64,000 nt of DNA, from contig SDUX01000001.1 in the NCBI GenBank assembly GCA_008729055.1, positions 310,001-374,000 of the forward strand. Direction: 5' to 3'. The notes under the pieces were generated by a model. The model saw only the letters and a list, made by a program, of their open reading frames with translations, was not told the origin of the DNA and did no database searches. The DNA comes from Pyropia haitanensis (taxonomy: Eukaryota > Rhodophyta > Bangiophyceae > Bangiales > Bangiaceae). Of this stretch, positions 53,857-64,000 are shown in pieces. Within the stretch, counting starts at the first letter, position 1. The number at the start of each line of letters is the position of its first letter. The position numbers were made by a program, and so were the translations under genes.

Positions 53857-55330
53857 GACGGGGAGAGACGAGAGCGTACCCGTGAGAAGGAGGGGGGGCC
53901 TGAGGTGAGGGCAGAGGGAGGGCAGAGTGTGTGGTGGACCGTAGGGCGGGGGTCGAAATGGTTGCCCACAGGGCCCACCAACGCGAGCGCAGCGGACGAT
54001 GGAGACCAAGCGCCCGCGGTTGAGCAAGCTGGGCGGGAAGCGGCAAGCACCGCGGCGGGAAAGGGGGTACGGTCCTTGGCCTACGACCGCTGCTGCTTGT
54101 GACGCCTGGCACCCACGCACGGTCAAGGGAGGACAATGACCGCGCAGACGCCACCGGGCTGACGCCCGCCGCGGCCGTTATATGCCCCCGCCGGGCAAGC
54201 AGACGGCCGCTTGGCCAGCGCCAGCTTCCCCGACCCGCCGTGCCGCTACGGTCGGCCGGCGTGCTGGCCCAGCCAGATGGCCGGCCACCGCGGCGGAACG
54301 AGGAGGCCGCGGCCGCGGCCTCCCCACCCCCCCCCCCCCCAGCGCGGTCTGGCAGCCATCCACCGCCTCCCTCACCCCTCACCCCCCCCCCTCGCTCTGT
54401 GCGCGGCCGCGGCAGCGGCCACGGCAACGCCACGCCGCCCGCACCCCGCGGTCACCACCCAACCGCCAGACGCCGCGGCACGGCCGCCGCGGGCTGCCGG
54501 TTGCGCGGCGGCCACGCTGCACCCCACGGCCGGTCGGCCGGCGGGCGTGGCCGCCGCCCGGGCCGCCACCGCCCGCGACCCCCACCCCGCGCCGCGCCGC
54601 GCCGCCCCCGCCGCGACGGCGGCGGACGGCACACGCGCAACGGCCAGCCGTACAAAGACGAGGCGCGGATCAGGCGCACCCCCGCCGAGCTGCCGCGGCA
54701 GCGCCACAGCGCCCCGCGGGCACTCATGCTGGTCGGCACGCCCGTCCCCCCATTCCCCCCCCGCGCCCCACCGTGTACTGCGCTGCCGGTAGAGAGGTGA
54801 CGGGCGGGGGGGCCCCGTGGCGAGCCCGCCGTCAGCTTGAACCGCTGCCTCAACGTCGCCAGCGCCGACGGGTGGTGGCCACGCGCCGCGTCGGGGGCGG
54901 TGCAAAAAAATTCAGTGGCCGGCGGCGCAGGAAGACCCCCCGCGGGGACGCGCGTGGCGGCCGTTCCCCCGCTCGATCCGCATGGTTAGGCGCCCGTCAA
55001 AGCCCCCCCCCCCCTCCAACCCCACTCCAACCTACCCCCCCCCCCTATCCGCCGCCATAACGACCTCGGCTCTAGGCGGCACGGGCTTCCTGTACCACCG
55101 ACGGACCGACGTGGCGCGCCGCCGCCGACGGGAACGTCGCCGCGGGGGTCAGCAGTGGCGCGACAGAGAGGCGGTGAGCAACCGCCGCTTGACAGAGGCA
55201 AAGGGTAGGAAGGGCGGCCGCGCCGCGGCACCCCGCACGCAGCCGACCGCCACGCACCCGCCCACGGTGGCCGACGAGGGGGAAGCGCCACTGCGGGGGG
55301 GGCACAACCCCCTCCGAGCGGCGCGCGCTG
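53857..55330. other. GC-rich region, gene content unresolved
   Basis: 5' flank of the beta-sandwich gene, including a TATATG-like spot at 54180. At 54640-54750 both strands read like protein: plus NGQPYKDEARIRRTPAELPR, minus ALWRCRGSSAGVRLIRASSL. I cannot decide between them, and no family is recognisable. Confidence 0.4.
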
Positions 55331-55650
55331 GAACAACCGGGCGCGGGGGCGCTGACGGGGCACGGGACGGGCGGGCCCCGTGGCGGGCGGGCCGGGTGGC
55401 GTCGGCAGCGGCGGGCGCGGCAGCGGCTTCGCGGCGGGGTCGGGCGGCGCCGCCGCGGCGCGAGGGGCGCGTGCAGAGTGTCGTGGCCTCGCTGCCGAGG
55501 GCGCACGACGAAACGGGCGGGGCGACGGACGACGCCTGCGCCGCTCGGCCTGGTTCCGCCGACCGCGCGACGACGGCATGCAATCGAGGCCGTCGCAAAT
55601 ATTTTGATCGGTCACGTCCCATGACGTCATAGGCCGACCCACTCGTGATT
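55331..55650 (+). repeat. dispersed ~300-bp element, copy A
   Basis: Begins near ACCGGGCGCGGGGGCG and ends near GACCCACTCGTGA, with CATGACGTCAT close to the end. It aligns in the same orientation with 58897-59172 over nearly its whole length, with frequent substitutions and small indels. Minus-strand frames of both copies share TTLCTRxSRR and GARPSRAPSAPP. Confidence 0.8.
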
Positions 55651-55721
55651 GCATACACCATTCCTTTCTGCTGTATTCTTGAAATTGGATGAGTATGATA
55701 CCATGACAACTACGTAGTTAC

Positions 55722-56153
55722 ATGATTTCTCTCGTATCATTGCCGACCCTGGCTCCCTCGCTGTACCGGTCGGCGGCGGTGGCGGCGAACGCGGCGCGGC
55801 CGCCCATCGGCTGCGCCGCCACCGCCACCGCGAGGCGGCGGTGTGCGCTCGCGGGCAACGTTTCCGCAACGGCGCCGACGGTGGCGTGGGCGCCCACGAT
55901 TGGTGCGTGGGAGTGTGCACGCTGGGGGTGCAAGCGCTGTGGCTGTGGCCGCCGCGGCGGGGGAGCGGTGGCGAGAACGGGGGTGCTGCGGGCGCCCGCG
56001 GCGCAAGTGGGGGAAGTAGGAGGGGTGGCGTGCCTAGCGGGGGCGACGGCGGCGGACGTGGGCGAGGCGGCGCCTCTTGCGGCTGCTACTCCTCCTAAAA
56101 TGACTGCGATGCTTTTTGGTCCTCGCGACGGTTGCCCGCGTCCGCTGGTGTGA
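55722..56153 (+). CDS. small hypothetical protein
   Basis: 143-codon ORF starting MISLVSLPTLAPSLYRSAAV just after a short AT-rich patch (55600-55720). GC-rich third positions suggest coding. A Cys cluster (ECARWGCKRCGCGRR) lies mid-protein. The N-terminus could be an organelle-targeting or signal leader. A minus-strand frame covers the same DNA and cannot be excluded. No family recognised. Confidence 0.25.
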   Translation: MISLVSLPTLAPSLYRSAAVAANAARPPIGCAATATARRRCALAGNVSATAPTVAWAPTIGAWECARWGCKRCGCGRRGGGAVARTGVLRAPAAQVGEVGGVACLAGATAADVGEAAPLAAATPPKMTAMLFGPRDGCPRPLV

Positions 56154-56417
56154 TGTGTGTTCTGAAGGTACCTGGCATGTGTCTTCGCTTTGCTGTTGCT
56201 CATCTCGGAAAACGAAACGGCGCCAGGCACGCGCGCACTCCTCCCACCCGTAACTGAGCGTCCTGTGACACGGTCATCAGCAGCTCCTCACGTTAACCGA
56301 GCAATAGCCTGGTTCTCGCGTCACCCCCTTGTGTGACTCAGGTGCGGCGCCAGCACATGAAGGAAGCCGCTGCGGTCCAAGAGAGGGGCAGAGAGACGGG
56401 AGGACCGACCAAACATC

Positions 56418-57269
56418 TCACCACCCGGACCTCCCCGGTCGGCTGTCGACTCGGTGCCAACCCGTGGACCGCATGGCCGCCTCATGCGCGAGCATGCTCA
56501 CCTGCTGGCTCATCGCGATGCTCTGCCGCGCCCGCATCAGTTCTGACTGCTGGGTCATTGCCTCCATGGCAGCCTGCTCTTCGGCCTTGGCAAGCGCCGC
56601 CGAAGACTGGACGAGCGTCGGGGCCTCTGCTGCCGCCGGCACGCGCTGCGCGCGCTGCTCGACCTCTCTCTCAACCGCCGCGAGTGTGGCCTGTGCCAGC
56701 GTTCGCACGCCCTTGTCCGCTACGCGAGCCAGCGCCAGCACGGCGCGAGACGGTCGCCCCCCACCTGCGGTGTCAGCCCCGCCCCACGCTGGGCGGGCAC
56801 GGTCCGGCTGCGCAGAGCCCCGGGGGCCTGCCTGCCCCCCCGCGGCGGCGGCCTCGCCGGCAGCCGCTGGTGTCACCACACGCTGCATGACGGCCATCAT
56901 TCCTTCGTACGACGCCCACGTCGACGTCAGTGCCGCCGGCTGGCCGCCCCACAGGGTCGTCCGCGGCTCTTCCACACCTGCCGCCGCCGCGGCAGCCGCC
57001 CACGAGGCGCTTGCCGCGGCGGTGACGGCCGGGGCAACGAGGGGGAGGCTCGCCTCAGCAGCCGTGCCGGGCTGCAGCGGCGGCAGGCGCCACCGGGAGA
57101 TGGTGGCGGCGACCGCTGCCTCGGCGTCTGCCCACCACACGGCGAGCTCACCACCGCCAGTGGGGGTGCGGCGCAGCATGACCAGGGGCGGCTGGTGACC
57201 AAGGGGCGTGGCGATGGCGCGCCACTCTTCGGCGAGGTGCGCCTCCACGGCGCCGCGCTTGGCGTCCAT
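56418..57269 (-). CDS. hypothetical helical protein
   Basis: 283 residues from ATG 57269 (MDAKRGAVEAHLAEEWRAIA). I do not recognise it. The N-terminal part has ELAVWWADAEAAVAATISRW, suggesting a small helical domain. A middle segment contains TTLWGGQPAALTSTWASYEG. The C-terminal third is a long predicted helix or coiled coil (ALAKAEEQAAMEAMTQQSEL, then MRARQSIAMSQQVSMLAHEA). No signal peptide or membrane segment. The composition is not homopolymer-driven, unlike neighbouring shadow ORFs, and Met and Gln content is normal, which supports a real gene. Confidence 0.45.
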   Translation of the reverse strand: MDAKRGAVEAHLAEEWRAIATPLGHQPPLVMLRRTPTGGGELAVWWADAEAAVAATISRWRLPPLQPGTAAEASLPLVAPAVTAAASASWAAAAAAAGVEEPRTTLWGGQPAALTSTWASYEGMMAVMQRVVTPAAAGEAAAAGGQAGPRGSAQPDRARPAWGGADTAGGGRPSRAVLALARVADKGVRTLAQATLAAVEREVEQRAQRVPAAAEAPTLVQSSAALAKAEEQAAMEAMTQQSELMRARQSIAMSQQVSMLAHEAAMRSTGWHRVDSRPGRSGW

Positions 57270-58896
57270 CGCTGGGGGGGGAATCCGACGTCAGAGGTGT
57301 CGGAAGCGACGCCGGGACAAGGAGAGCGGGGACAGGTTGCAAGAGGCGGGCCGTCGGTGGAGAGCGGTCGAGACCGTGACGGACCCGGGCGGTCGAGCCG
57401 GCACCTTACCACGTCGAGTCGGCGCTTATGAGCTGAGAAGGGACCCCGTGTTCCGGCCCACACTCGATCATTGCGCGCCTGAGTAAGACCAGCCTGACAA
57501 CCCCAGCAGTGACCACAAAGGCGGACTACAATCGTGCATGGCGAGCACAGGCGCGGGGCGTACGCATACAAACGCCTGCGCGGCTAGGCGCGGGGATTCG
57601 AGTCAGGACTCAACCGCGACAGCGCAACGTTGAGGGACGACACTCTCGCCGAAATCGCAACAATGACCTCGACGGCAGGGTCTACAATTCGTGTGTAAGG
57701 CGCAACGACGCCTGACATCAACCACCCCATACAGTATGGACGACACCAGTCAGCCTCCGTGGAGAGGACATACGCAGCACGCGCTGCAGCCACGGGTGGT
57801 CTATGATGAACACGGAGTGCACTTCACTTTTTTACGAAGACAGACGATCAACGCTGTCGCGCGCATCGGGCGGGCGCGGGCGTGGCGGACCTCGACCGTG
57901 GGGGACGAGGCAGTGCGGCGGTGGCGCGGTGTGCTGGCGGGGGGACGGGGTCTGACGCTCCGCTGTCTGCTCGTTGCGCGCGAGGCCGTCCGCGCCTACG
58001 TAGCCCTTGCTATGACCGCGGGGTCCGCGGGTGGCAGGGGGCTGGATACAGGCTTGCGGTGGGGCGCAGCAGAGGGGGGGAACGAGCAACATTCTTGCCA
58101 GTTGTGATGGAGGGGGTGCATGGGGACGGGATGCCAAGATGGGCGGTGCCGGTGGACGCCGGCGGCCACGGGGAGCCGCCGGCGACCCGCCGGGAGTTTG
58201 AAAGTTCCAAGTGCCGGGCGCCAGTCGTAAGGATGGGGGTGGAGGGGGGGGCATGCGCCGCGCGCTGTCCCTCTTGTTGTCGCCTGTCGGTCCGAGCGGT
58301 GAGACGGATGCAAGCCGTCCTTGCCATGCCGCCGGCATCCAGACAAAACCAGCGGGGGGCGTCCCCTCGTCCTGCCAACAGCGCCCAGAAGAGGTGTCCC
58401 GGACAGTGGCGTTGACGCCCGCAGGATGCGCACGCTGCAATCCGCCGCCCGCAGCGTCACCGCGGCAAGCACCAGGCGTTGGGGCAGAGCGGGTGCGCGA
58501 CCAAGCGCCGCTGATCCGCCTCGAGGTGGCCGGTAACCCCCGCAGCGGTGGTTCACGGCCAGCTGCTCTGCCGCGCAACGCACACGAGCGCGCTCCACAC
58601 ACACACGGACTGTCGTTGACGCTCGGCCGGCGTCCGCCAGTGCCCGGCGGCCCACACCGCGCTCGTGCGCGCCGGCGGCCGCGAGGGGATCTGGGAGGAA
58701 CTAACCAACTTGGCGGTGGAGGTGCTGCTGTGGTGGGTGCGGCGCGAAGCCACGGCGTAGGGCGGAGACAGGCGCGACGCGCCCGTCCATGGGGCGGAGG
58801 ACGGCTACTGCCAAGTCGATCTGGCAGTCCCGTTTTCAAACGCCACTGCCGCCAGGATGCCGTTTAGACTTTTTGCTTGATGAGACAATGTGTTTT
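57270..58896. other. region without a confident gene
   Basis: Contains a possible 123-codon plus-strand ORF (57736-58107, MDDTSQPPWRGHTQ) with ordinary composition but no motif, and longer mirror ORFs on both strands at 57800-58860. 57470-57720 is AT-richer. Nothing recognisable. Confidence 0.4.
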
Positions 58897-59172
58897 GACA
58901 AACCGGGCGCGGCGGGGGCGCCGACGGGGCACGGGACGGGCGGGCCCCCAGGCGGGTCGGCTGGGTGGCGTCTGTCGCGGCGGGGGCGGCAGCGGCTGAG
59001 CGGTGTGGACGGGCGGCGCCGCAGCGGCGCGAGAGGCGCGTGCACAACGTCGTGCTTGCTGCCGAGGGCGCACGGTCAAGCGGGCTGTGGGACAGACGGC
59101 GGCGATCGCGCGACGACCGAGCACTTTGACCGGTTGTGTGACCTATGACATCATGGGACGACCGACTCGTGA
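58897..59172 (+). repeat. dispersed ~300-bp element, copy B
   Basis: Partner of 55331-55650. Begins ACAAACCGGGCGCGGC, shares GACGGGGCACGGGACGGGCG and GCTGCCGAGGGCGCACG with copy A, and ends ATGACATCATGGGACGACCG followed by ACTCGTGAC. It ends about 170 bases before the TATA-like palindrome of the lipase gene. Confidence 0.8.
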
Positions 59173-59340
59173 CTACAGACACTCTAGCTTTCGGTTGCGT
59201 TCGTCATTCTGAACCTTTGCGCTACCAACTACAAAGAAATACACCGAATGTGCAGCTGGGACTGATCACAAGATTCGCCCCACATGGACAGATGCCGCCA
59301 CCCGTTGGGAAGAGCATCGCACGCTCTGGGCCTCGCCGGG

Positions 59341-59350
59341 GGTATATACC
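59341..59350 (+). promoter_or_regulatory. palindromic TATA-like box GGTATATACC
   Basis: A perfect palindromic 10-mer, about 545 bases before the proposed lipase start. The identical 10-mer occurs at 27914-27923. Its distance from the ATG implies a long 5' UTR or an upstream exon. Confidence 0.4.
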
Positions 59351-59894
59351 CCTTCCTATCCACACCCCGGGCCAGCACCGGGCGCGTGGCGGGCGTCGAC
59401 GCATCGGCGCCGCCAGCCGCGGTGGCGCGCTCGCTGCGCGTGGCGGCCGGGCGCGGCGGCGGCGACGGCCCGCGCGGATCTGGGCGGCGGCGGCGGCGCG
59501 GACGGCAGCGTCGATCCGTGCTTGGACTGGCCGGCGCGGGCCTCCGCGGCGGCGGCTGCGGACCGTTTTTGTTTTGTACTCTTGTGTGTTTTTTTTTTTT
59601 TTTGCTGCGGCTGGCGGCGGTGTCGGTGGCGGTAGCGGGTGGTGGAAGGCTGGCGGCTCGGTGCGGGACGCGCGCGCGAGGCCGCGGCGGCGCCCGTGGT
59701 TGCTGGCCCCGTGCGCCCCCCGCGCGCTGTTTCCTGGGCGCCGCCGCAAGGCATGCATTGAGGGGGGGAGTCGACGCTGGCTGGTGCGGCCGCTGGCCCG
59801 CTGCAGTTGGGGGGGGGGGGGGGGCGAGGGGGGGGAGAGGTCAAGACCGGGTGACCAGACACGGCCGACGCGGTGCTGTGACGGGCGGCGGCGC

Positions 59895-60271
59895 ATGGAC
59901 CAGGCCGGGGCGGACGCGGGGGGGGCGGCCGGCGCGGCGGCCGGCGCGGCGGCCGGCGCGGCGGCCGGCGCGGCGGCTGGCGGCGGCGGCGGTGGGGTCG
60001 ACCGCCCGCCGCCCGCGGCGCGGCGTGGCCACGGCGGCAGCGCGGGCCACATTGCGACGCCGCCCGTGCCGATTGGCGGCGACCGCCCCGCGCGGCGCGG
60101 CGGCCGCGGCGGCCGCGGCGGCCGCGGCGGCGGCGGCAGCGACGGCGGCAGCGGCAGCAGCGACGACAATGTGGACCGGGTGGTTGGCGGCGGCGGCCGC
60201 TGGCCGCCAACCTCGTGGACGTTTTCGCCGGCCGCCCGCGGCGGCGGCCGACGCGCGGCGGGCGGGCCGGC

Positions 60272-60310
<39 letters not shown>

Positions 60311-63300
60311 GCGCGACGACGGCGGGCCGCTGAGCAGCATGGACGCCGGCAGCAGCGTCGGCAGCAGCGGCGCCGTGCGGGCACGCGGCGGGTCGTCCGC
60401 GGCGGCCACGTCGGCGCTGCCGTCCGCCTCCCTCTCCGCGTCCCTGCAGGAGCGCTTCACCGCGCTGCGGGCGGATCTGCTGCGGCTGCGCTCGTTTTTC
60501 GCCACGGACGGGGAGGAGGACAGCCACGGGTCGGGGGGGGGGGGACGCCGGCGGGGCGCCGCGGCGGCGTCGGCGGCGGCGGCGGCGGCAGCGGCTGGCG
60601 GGGTGTCGGCGGCGGCGGCGGCGGCGCGGCGGGCGACAGCTTTTTTTCTACTGGCGGCGACGGCGGCGGCGGGGGCGGCGGCGGCCTCGCCCGCCACCCC
60701 AGCCTGATGCCCGCCCCGGGGGGCTTTGACGACAACGCCGCCAAGCTGCGGCTGGAGGTCATGACCGCCGGCGAGGTGAATGTGAGCATTGGCGCGCTGT
60801 ACGTGACGCTCCTGGCGGGCCTCGCGTACACGCTGCTCGCCACGCGCGTCGCGTCGGCCACCTGGGCCGCCCGCCCCGACGGCGCGTCGGCAGCGGCGGT
60901 CGCGGCGGCGCTGTCGCCGTCGCTCCTCTCCCGCGCCGCCGCGGTGGCCATCAACGTGGCGGGCGTCGGCGTGGCCGCGCTCTTCCTCCTCGCCCTCGCC
61001 GCCATCCCGTCGGCGGAGCGCACGGAGGAGCAGGTGTGGACGGCGGTGCTGCTCGGCGCGGGGCTGCTCGGCACCAACCCGATGACGCTCGCGGGGCTGC
61101 CCACCGACCTGCCCGCCGACGGGGCGGTGGCGCCCGTGGTCGCCGCCCGCGGCGCGGCCGCCGCGGTGCGGTCGGTGCTGGCGCCGGCGTGGCCCGCCGC
61201 GGCGGGCCTCTTCCCGCCCCTCTCCACCGGCGGGCTGCTGCGGATCCTCACCGACGCGGTGTACACGGCGTCGGTGACCTTTTACCTGTTGTCCGCGTCC
61301 CACTCGTACCGGTTGCTGCTGCGGCCGGGCTCGCAGCTGGAGCGGGCGCGCTTTTACGGGCCCAAGGTGGCGGCCGTCGTCGTCGTCTTTCTCATCAAGG
61401 GCGTCCTTGCCGCCGCGGCGGGCGTGTCGCTCGGCTTTGTGCCGTTTGCGCGGCTGCTGTCGGTGTTTCGGCTGGCGCGCGTCGGCGAGCTGCCGCCGCT
61501 TGTCGGCGCCGCCGCGCTCGCGGCGGTCGCCCTGGACGTGGCGATTGCGTTTTCCACCCTCTCGGCGATGCGCGCGACGGGCCGGGCGCTGGCCGCGCAG
61601 CCGTACGCCGAGACGCGCACCAAGCAGCTGGGCTTTCGCTGCTTTGCCTACCAGACGCCCGCGTGCGCGACGGCCATGGTCTGCCTGCGGCTGCTGACGA
61701 TCGCGCGGCTGCCCGTGGAGGTGCTCGTCCTCACCGCCCGCCCACCGCCGCCGTCGGTGGCGGACGCGTCGCTGGTGCCGCCGGTGGCCAACCTGGGCAT
61801 CGCAGCCGTGTACCTGACGAGCACCACGCTGGCGGCGTACATGAACCTGCCCGCGGGGCTGTGGCGGGACGTGGAGGTGGCGGCCGCGCTGGCGGCGACC
61901 GCCGAGCGGCAGCCGACGGCGGCTGGGGCGTCTGGGCTGCTCGGCCCGTCCGCGGCAACGTCCTCCACCGCCCTGGCGCCGTCGCTGTCGGCGGGCGGGC
62001 GCGTACCGCTGCTGCTGGAGCGGAGCCTCGCGCGCGTCCTCGTCACCGCCATCCACCGCGTCTTTTCAGGCCGCGACCAGCCGGCCGCCGCGGCCGACGG
62101 GGACAACCCGGAGCGGCTGCCGCTGCTGGCGGGGGACCGCCGCCGCCGGCGGGTGCGGCTGCCGTCGTCGGCGCTGACAACGACGGGCAAGGGCATTCCC
62201 TGGGGCCGCGACATGCCGCTGCGCTACCGCCACCGCGAGTGGCGGGTGCTCAACGGCGGCATCCGGGACCACGCGGGCGGCGGGGACGGCGTCGGCGGCG
62301 ACGGGCGCGTGGCCCGCCCGCGGCGGGGCGCCGCCGCCCGCCAGCGGCGGGGGCTAGCCGCCGCGGACAGCAGCAGCACCAGCGACGCGGATGCTGCCGA
62401 CGGTGGCGGCTCGCGGGCGGCGTCGGCCCGCCGGTCCCATGGCCGCTCTCAGCGGCACCGGCGGCGGCACCGGCGGCGTGGCTTTGACCGGGACCACCGC
62501 CCGCCGCCGCCGTCCATGGTCGGCACCTACCCGTCGGGGCCGGCCACGTCGGCGGGGTCGCTCGGCGACTACCTTGGCGGCGTGGACGTGGACGTGGACG
62601 GCGAGCGCGTCGCCGGCTTGGGCCTGCCGCGGGTATCCCTCCGCCGCCGCTCCTCTGCCGGTCGGTTTCGGCACCACAGCACGCTGGCGCGGTGGGAGCG
62701 CTCCCTCCTCGACGCGGACCCCGACCGGGGCTGCTACTTTCGGCTGGGCATGAAGAAGAACGTGCTCGTCATGCAGACGGTCGTGCTCATGGTCAACTGC
62801 GCCTACCTGTCGTACATCCCGGGCAATGTGCGGGAGGAGCTGGTGCCGCCGCCGCCGTCGCCGCCCCGGCCGCCGCGGCCGCCGCCGCGGCCACCGCCGC
62901 CGGCGTCGGTGGCCACCGAGGGCGCCGACGAGCTGGAAGCGGTGCTCGCGCAGGAGCGCCACGACCTGCTGCTCGCTGGCCATGGCGGCGGGCCCGGCAC
63001 GAGCAGCAGCATGGGCGGCCTGGATGGGCTTGTGGCACCAGGGGGAGCGGACGATGGGGCGGGCGGCTCGGCGCCGTTTGCTGTGCCAAGTAGGCACATC
63101 CCGCTCTCGGCTGCGTCATCTCTGGCACTACGCGGCGGTGGCGTCCCTGCTGGCGGGCCTGATGGGCGGCAGACCGTGTCCCAGCCGCACTCTTGGTCTC
63201 GCGTGTCGAGCATGGCGCCCGCCGTCCACGGCGGTGCCGCCACTGACACCTGGGGCCGCCGCCCGCTCGCCGCCTCTGGCCACGTGCCGTCGCTCATGTC

Positions 63301-64000
63301 GTCGCCCGCGCTAGACACCTGGGGCCGCCGCCCGCTGCTGCCGTCGACAGGCCACTCGTCCATCGCGTCGCCCGAGTCTGGCGTTGGGGCGCCCGACCGG
63401 GGTTTGGTGTTTGGGGGGGGCGGCAGCGGGGTGGGCGACGCGGCGGCCGGGCCATCTGTGGGCGGCAGCAGCAGGGGTTACGGGAGTGGTGCGGGGGGGT
63501 CCACGTCGGCCGCCCCTGCCGCGGCAGCGATGCGCGCTCCGCCGGGCGCGTTTGCGTCGCCCGACGGCCTGCGGATCGACCCGTTTGCGCTGGCCGCCTC
63601 CCGCGGCTATTTGGTCGCGCGCTACATCACTGCGCCGACGTTGTCGGCGCACGCGCTGGTGCTGGTCAGCGTCGACCGGGTGGTGGTGACCTTTTCGGGC
63701 ACCCGCGACGCGACCAACTGGGCGGCGAACCTGGAGGTGTCGTCCACCCCGTTTGACGACCTCTTCTCTGACGACCTGCCGCTGGATTCTGGCATCTACG
63801 CGGACCGGGGGGGTGGCGGCGCTGTAGGTGGCGGGCTGAGCGACAAGGGTGCGGGCGGCGCCGCGTCCAGTGGTGCCGCACCCCCCGCTCCGTCTGTCGA
63901 CGGCGCCGCCTCCTCCTCGGCCGCCGCGCCCGCGTCAGCCGCGCCTGCCGGTGCCGTCGCTGGCAACGCCAGCTATGGCAGCATCTCTTCCGCGGGCGAG
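59895..64000 (+). CDS. polytopic membrane class-3 lipase (diacylglycerol-lipase-like), 3' partial, frame broken at a G run
   Basis: The N-terminal part from ATG 59895 (MDQAGADAGGAAGAAAGAAA) is disordered and ends with a helix, LQERFTALRADLLRLRSFFA. A 12-base G run (60533-60544) separates it from the frame that stays open to the window edge; one added base joins them. That frame has about six to eight membrane helices (NVSIGALYVTLLAGLAYTLL, VAAVVVVFLIKGVLAAAAGV, LAAVALDVAIAFSTLSAM and others), a basic loop, then MKKNVLVMQTVVLMVNCAYL, which precedes the lipase domain in protist homologues. The alpha/beta-hydrolase start is YLVARYITAPTLSAHALVLV and RVVVTFSGTRDATNWAANLE. The GxSxG serine would be past the edge. 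Likely role: hydrolysis of membrane-derived acylglycerols. The lipase call rests on the first third of the domain. Confidence 0.75.

Noticed and set aside
57585..57620. GGATTCGAGTC, a possible tRNA T-loop
   Set aside because: No cloverleaf could be drawn around it.
59222..62056. 944-codon minus-strand ORF
   Set aside because: Antisense to the lipase gene, which has membrane helices and a lipase domain in the plus frame.
1..64000. CRISPR array, prophage, operon or bacterial defence system
   Set aside because: Spliced genes, transit peptides and Mediator/AATF/CDI families show nuclear eukaryotic DNA; repeats are simple minisatellites without spacer-repeat structure.

Overview
The window is nuclear DNA of a photosynthetic eukaryote. 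Two products carry transit-peptide-like leaders: the plastid MEP-pathway enzyme IspH/HDR and tryptophan synthase beta. They lie among purely eukaryotic genes: Mediator subunit 4, AATF/Bfr2, an Rpp38-like L7Ae protein, a CDK inhibitor, a GPALPP-motif protein and a C2H2 zinc-finger protein. Very high GC, long C/G homopolymers, poly-Ala/Pro/Gly-rich proteins, and genes with no or few short introns would suit a bangiophyte red alga (Porphyra/Pyropia type). That placement is inference; no rRNA or plastid marker is present.

Layout: a 5'-truncated ELO fatty-acid elongase (2-796); MED4 and AATF/Bfr2 on the minus strand (2456-6356); an Rpp38-like gene (6947-8357) converging on ispH (8622-10055); a hedgehog-type Hint protein (12274-14151); an acidic coiled-coil protein (16250-17628); about 5.8 kb with no recognisable gene; a KIP/KRP-type CDK inhibitor (23434-24051); about 4.3 kb of extreme GC low-complexity DNA; an unrecognised three-exon gene (28404-30534); a GPALPP/DUF3752 gene (33974-35304); a large inverted repeat with two tail-to-tail trpB copies (35809-41047); an apparently 3'-truncated amidohydrolase converging on a C2H2 zinc-finger gene (42271-46003); an FMN 2-hydroxyacid oxidase (49707-51049); a secreted Cys-rich single-pass membrane protein (51882-52541); a secreted beta-sandwich protein (53050-53856); a hypothetical gene (56418-57269); and a polytopic class-3 lipase running off the right edge (from 59895). 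Two diverged copies of a roughly 300-bp element lie at 55331-55650 and 58897-59172.

Functional themes: primary metabolism (isoprenoid precursors, tryptophan, fatty-acid elongation, 2-hydroxyacid oxidation), RNA and ribosome maturation (AATF, Rpp38-like, GPALPP), transcription and cell-cycle control (MED4, zinc finger, CDK inhibitor) and surface or secretory proteins (Hint protein, Cys-rich protein, beta-sandwich protein, lipase). The genes do not form operons.

An important caveat for readers of the sequence: in seven genes the conserved or apparent reading frame is broken exactly at a C/G run of 7-23 bases, and every break would be healed by one extra base. This looks like systematic homopolymer under-calling in the assembly rather than eight independent mutations, so coordinates for those genes span the break.
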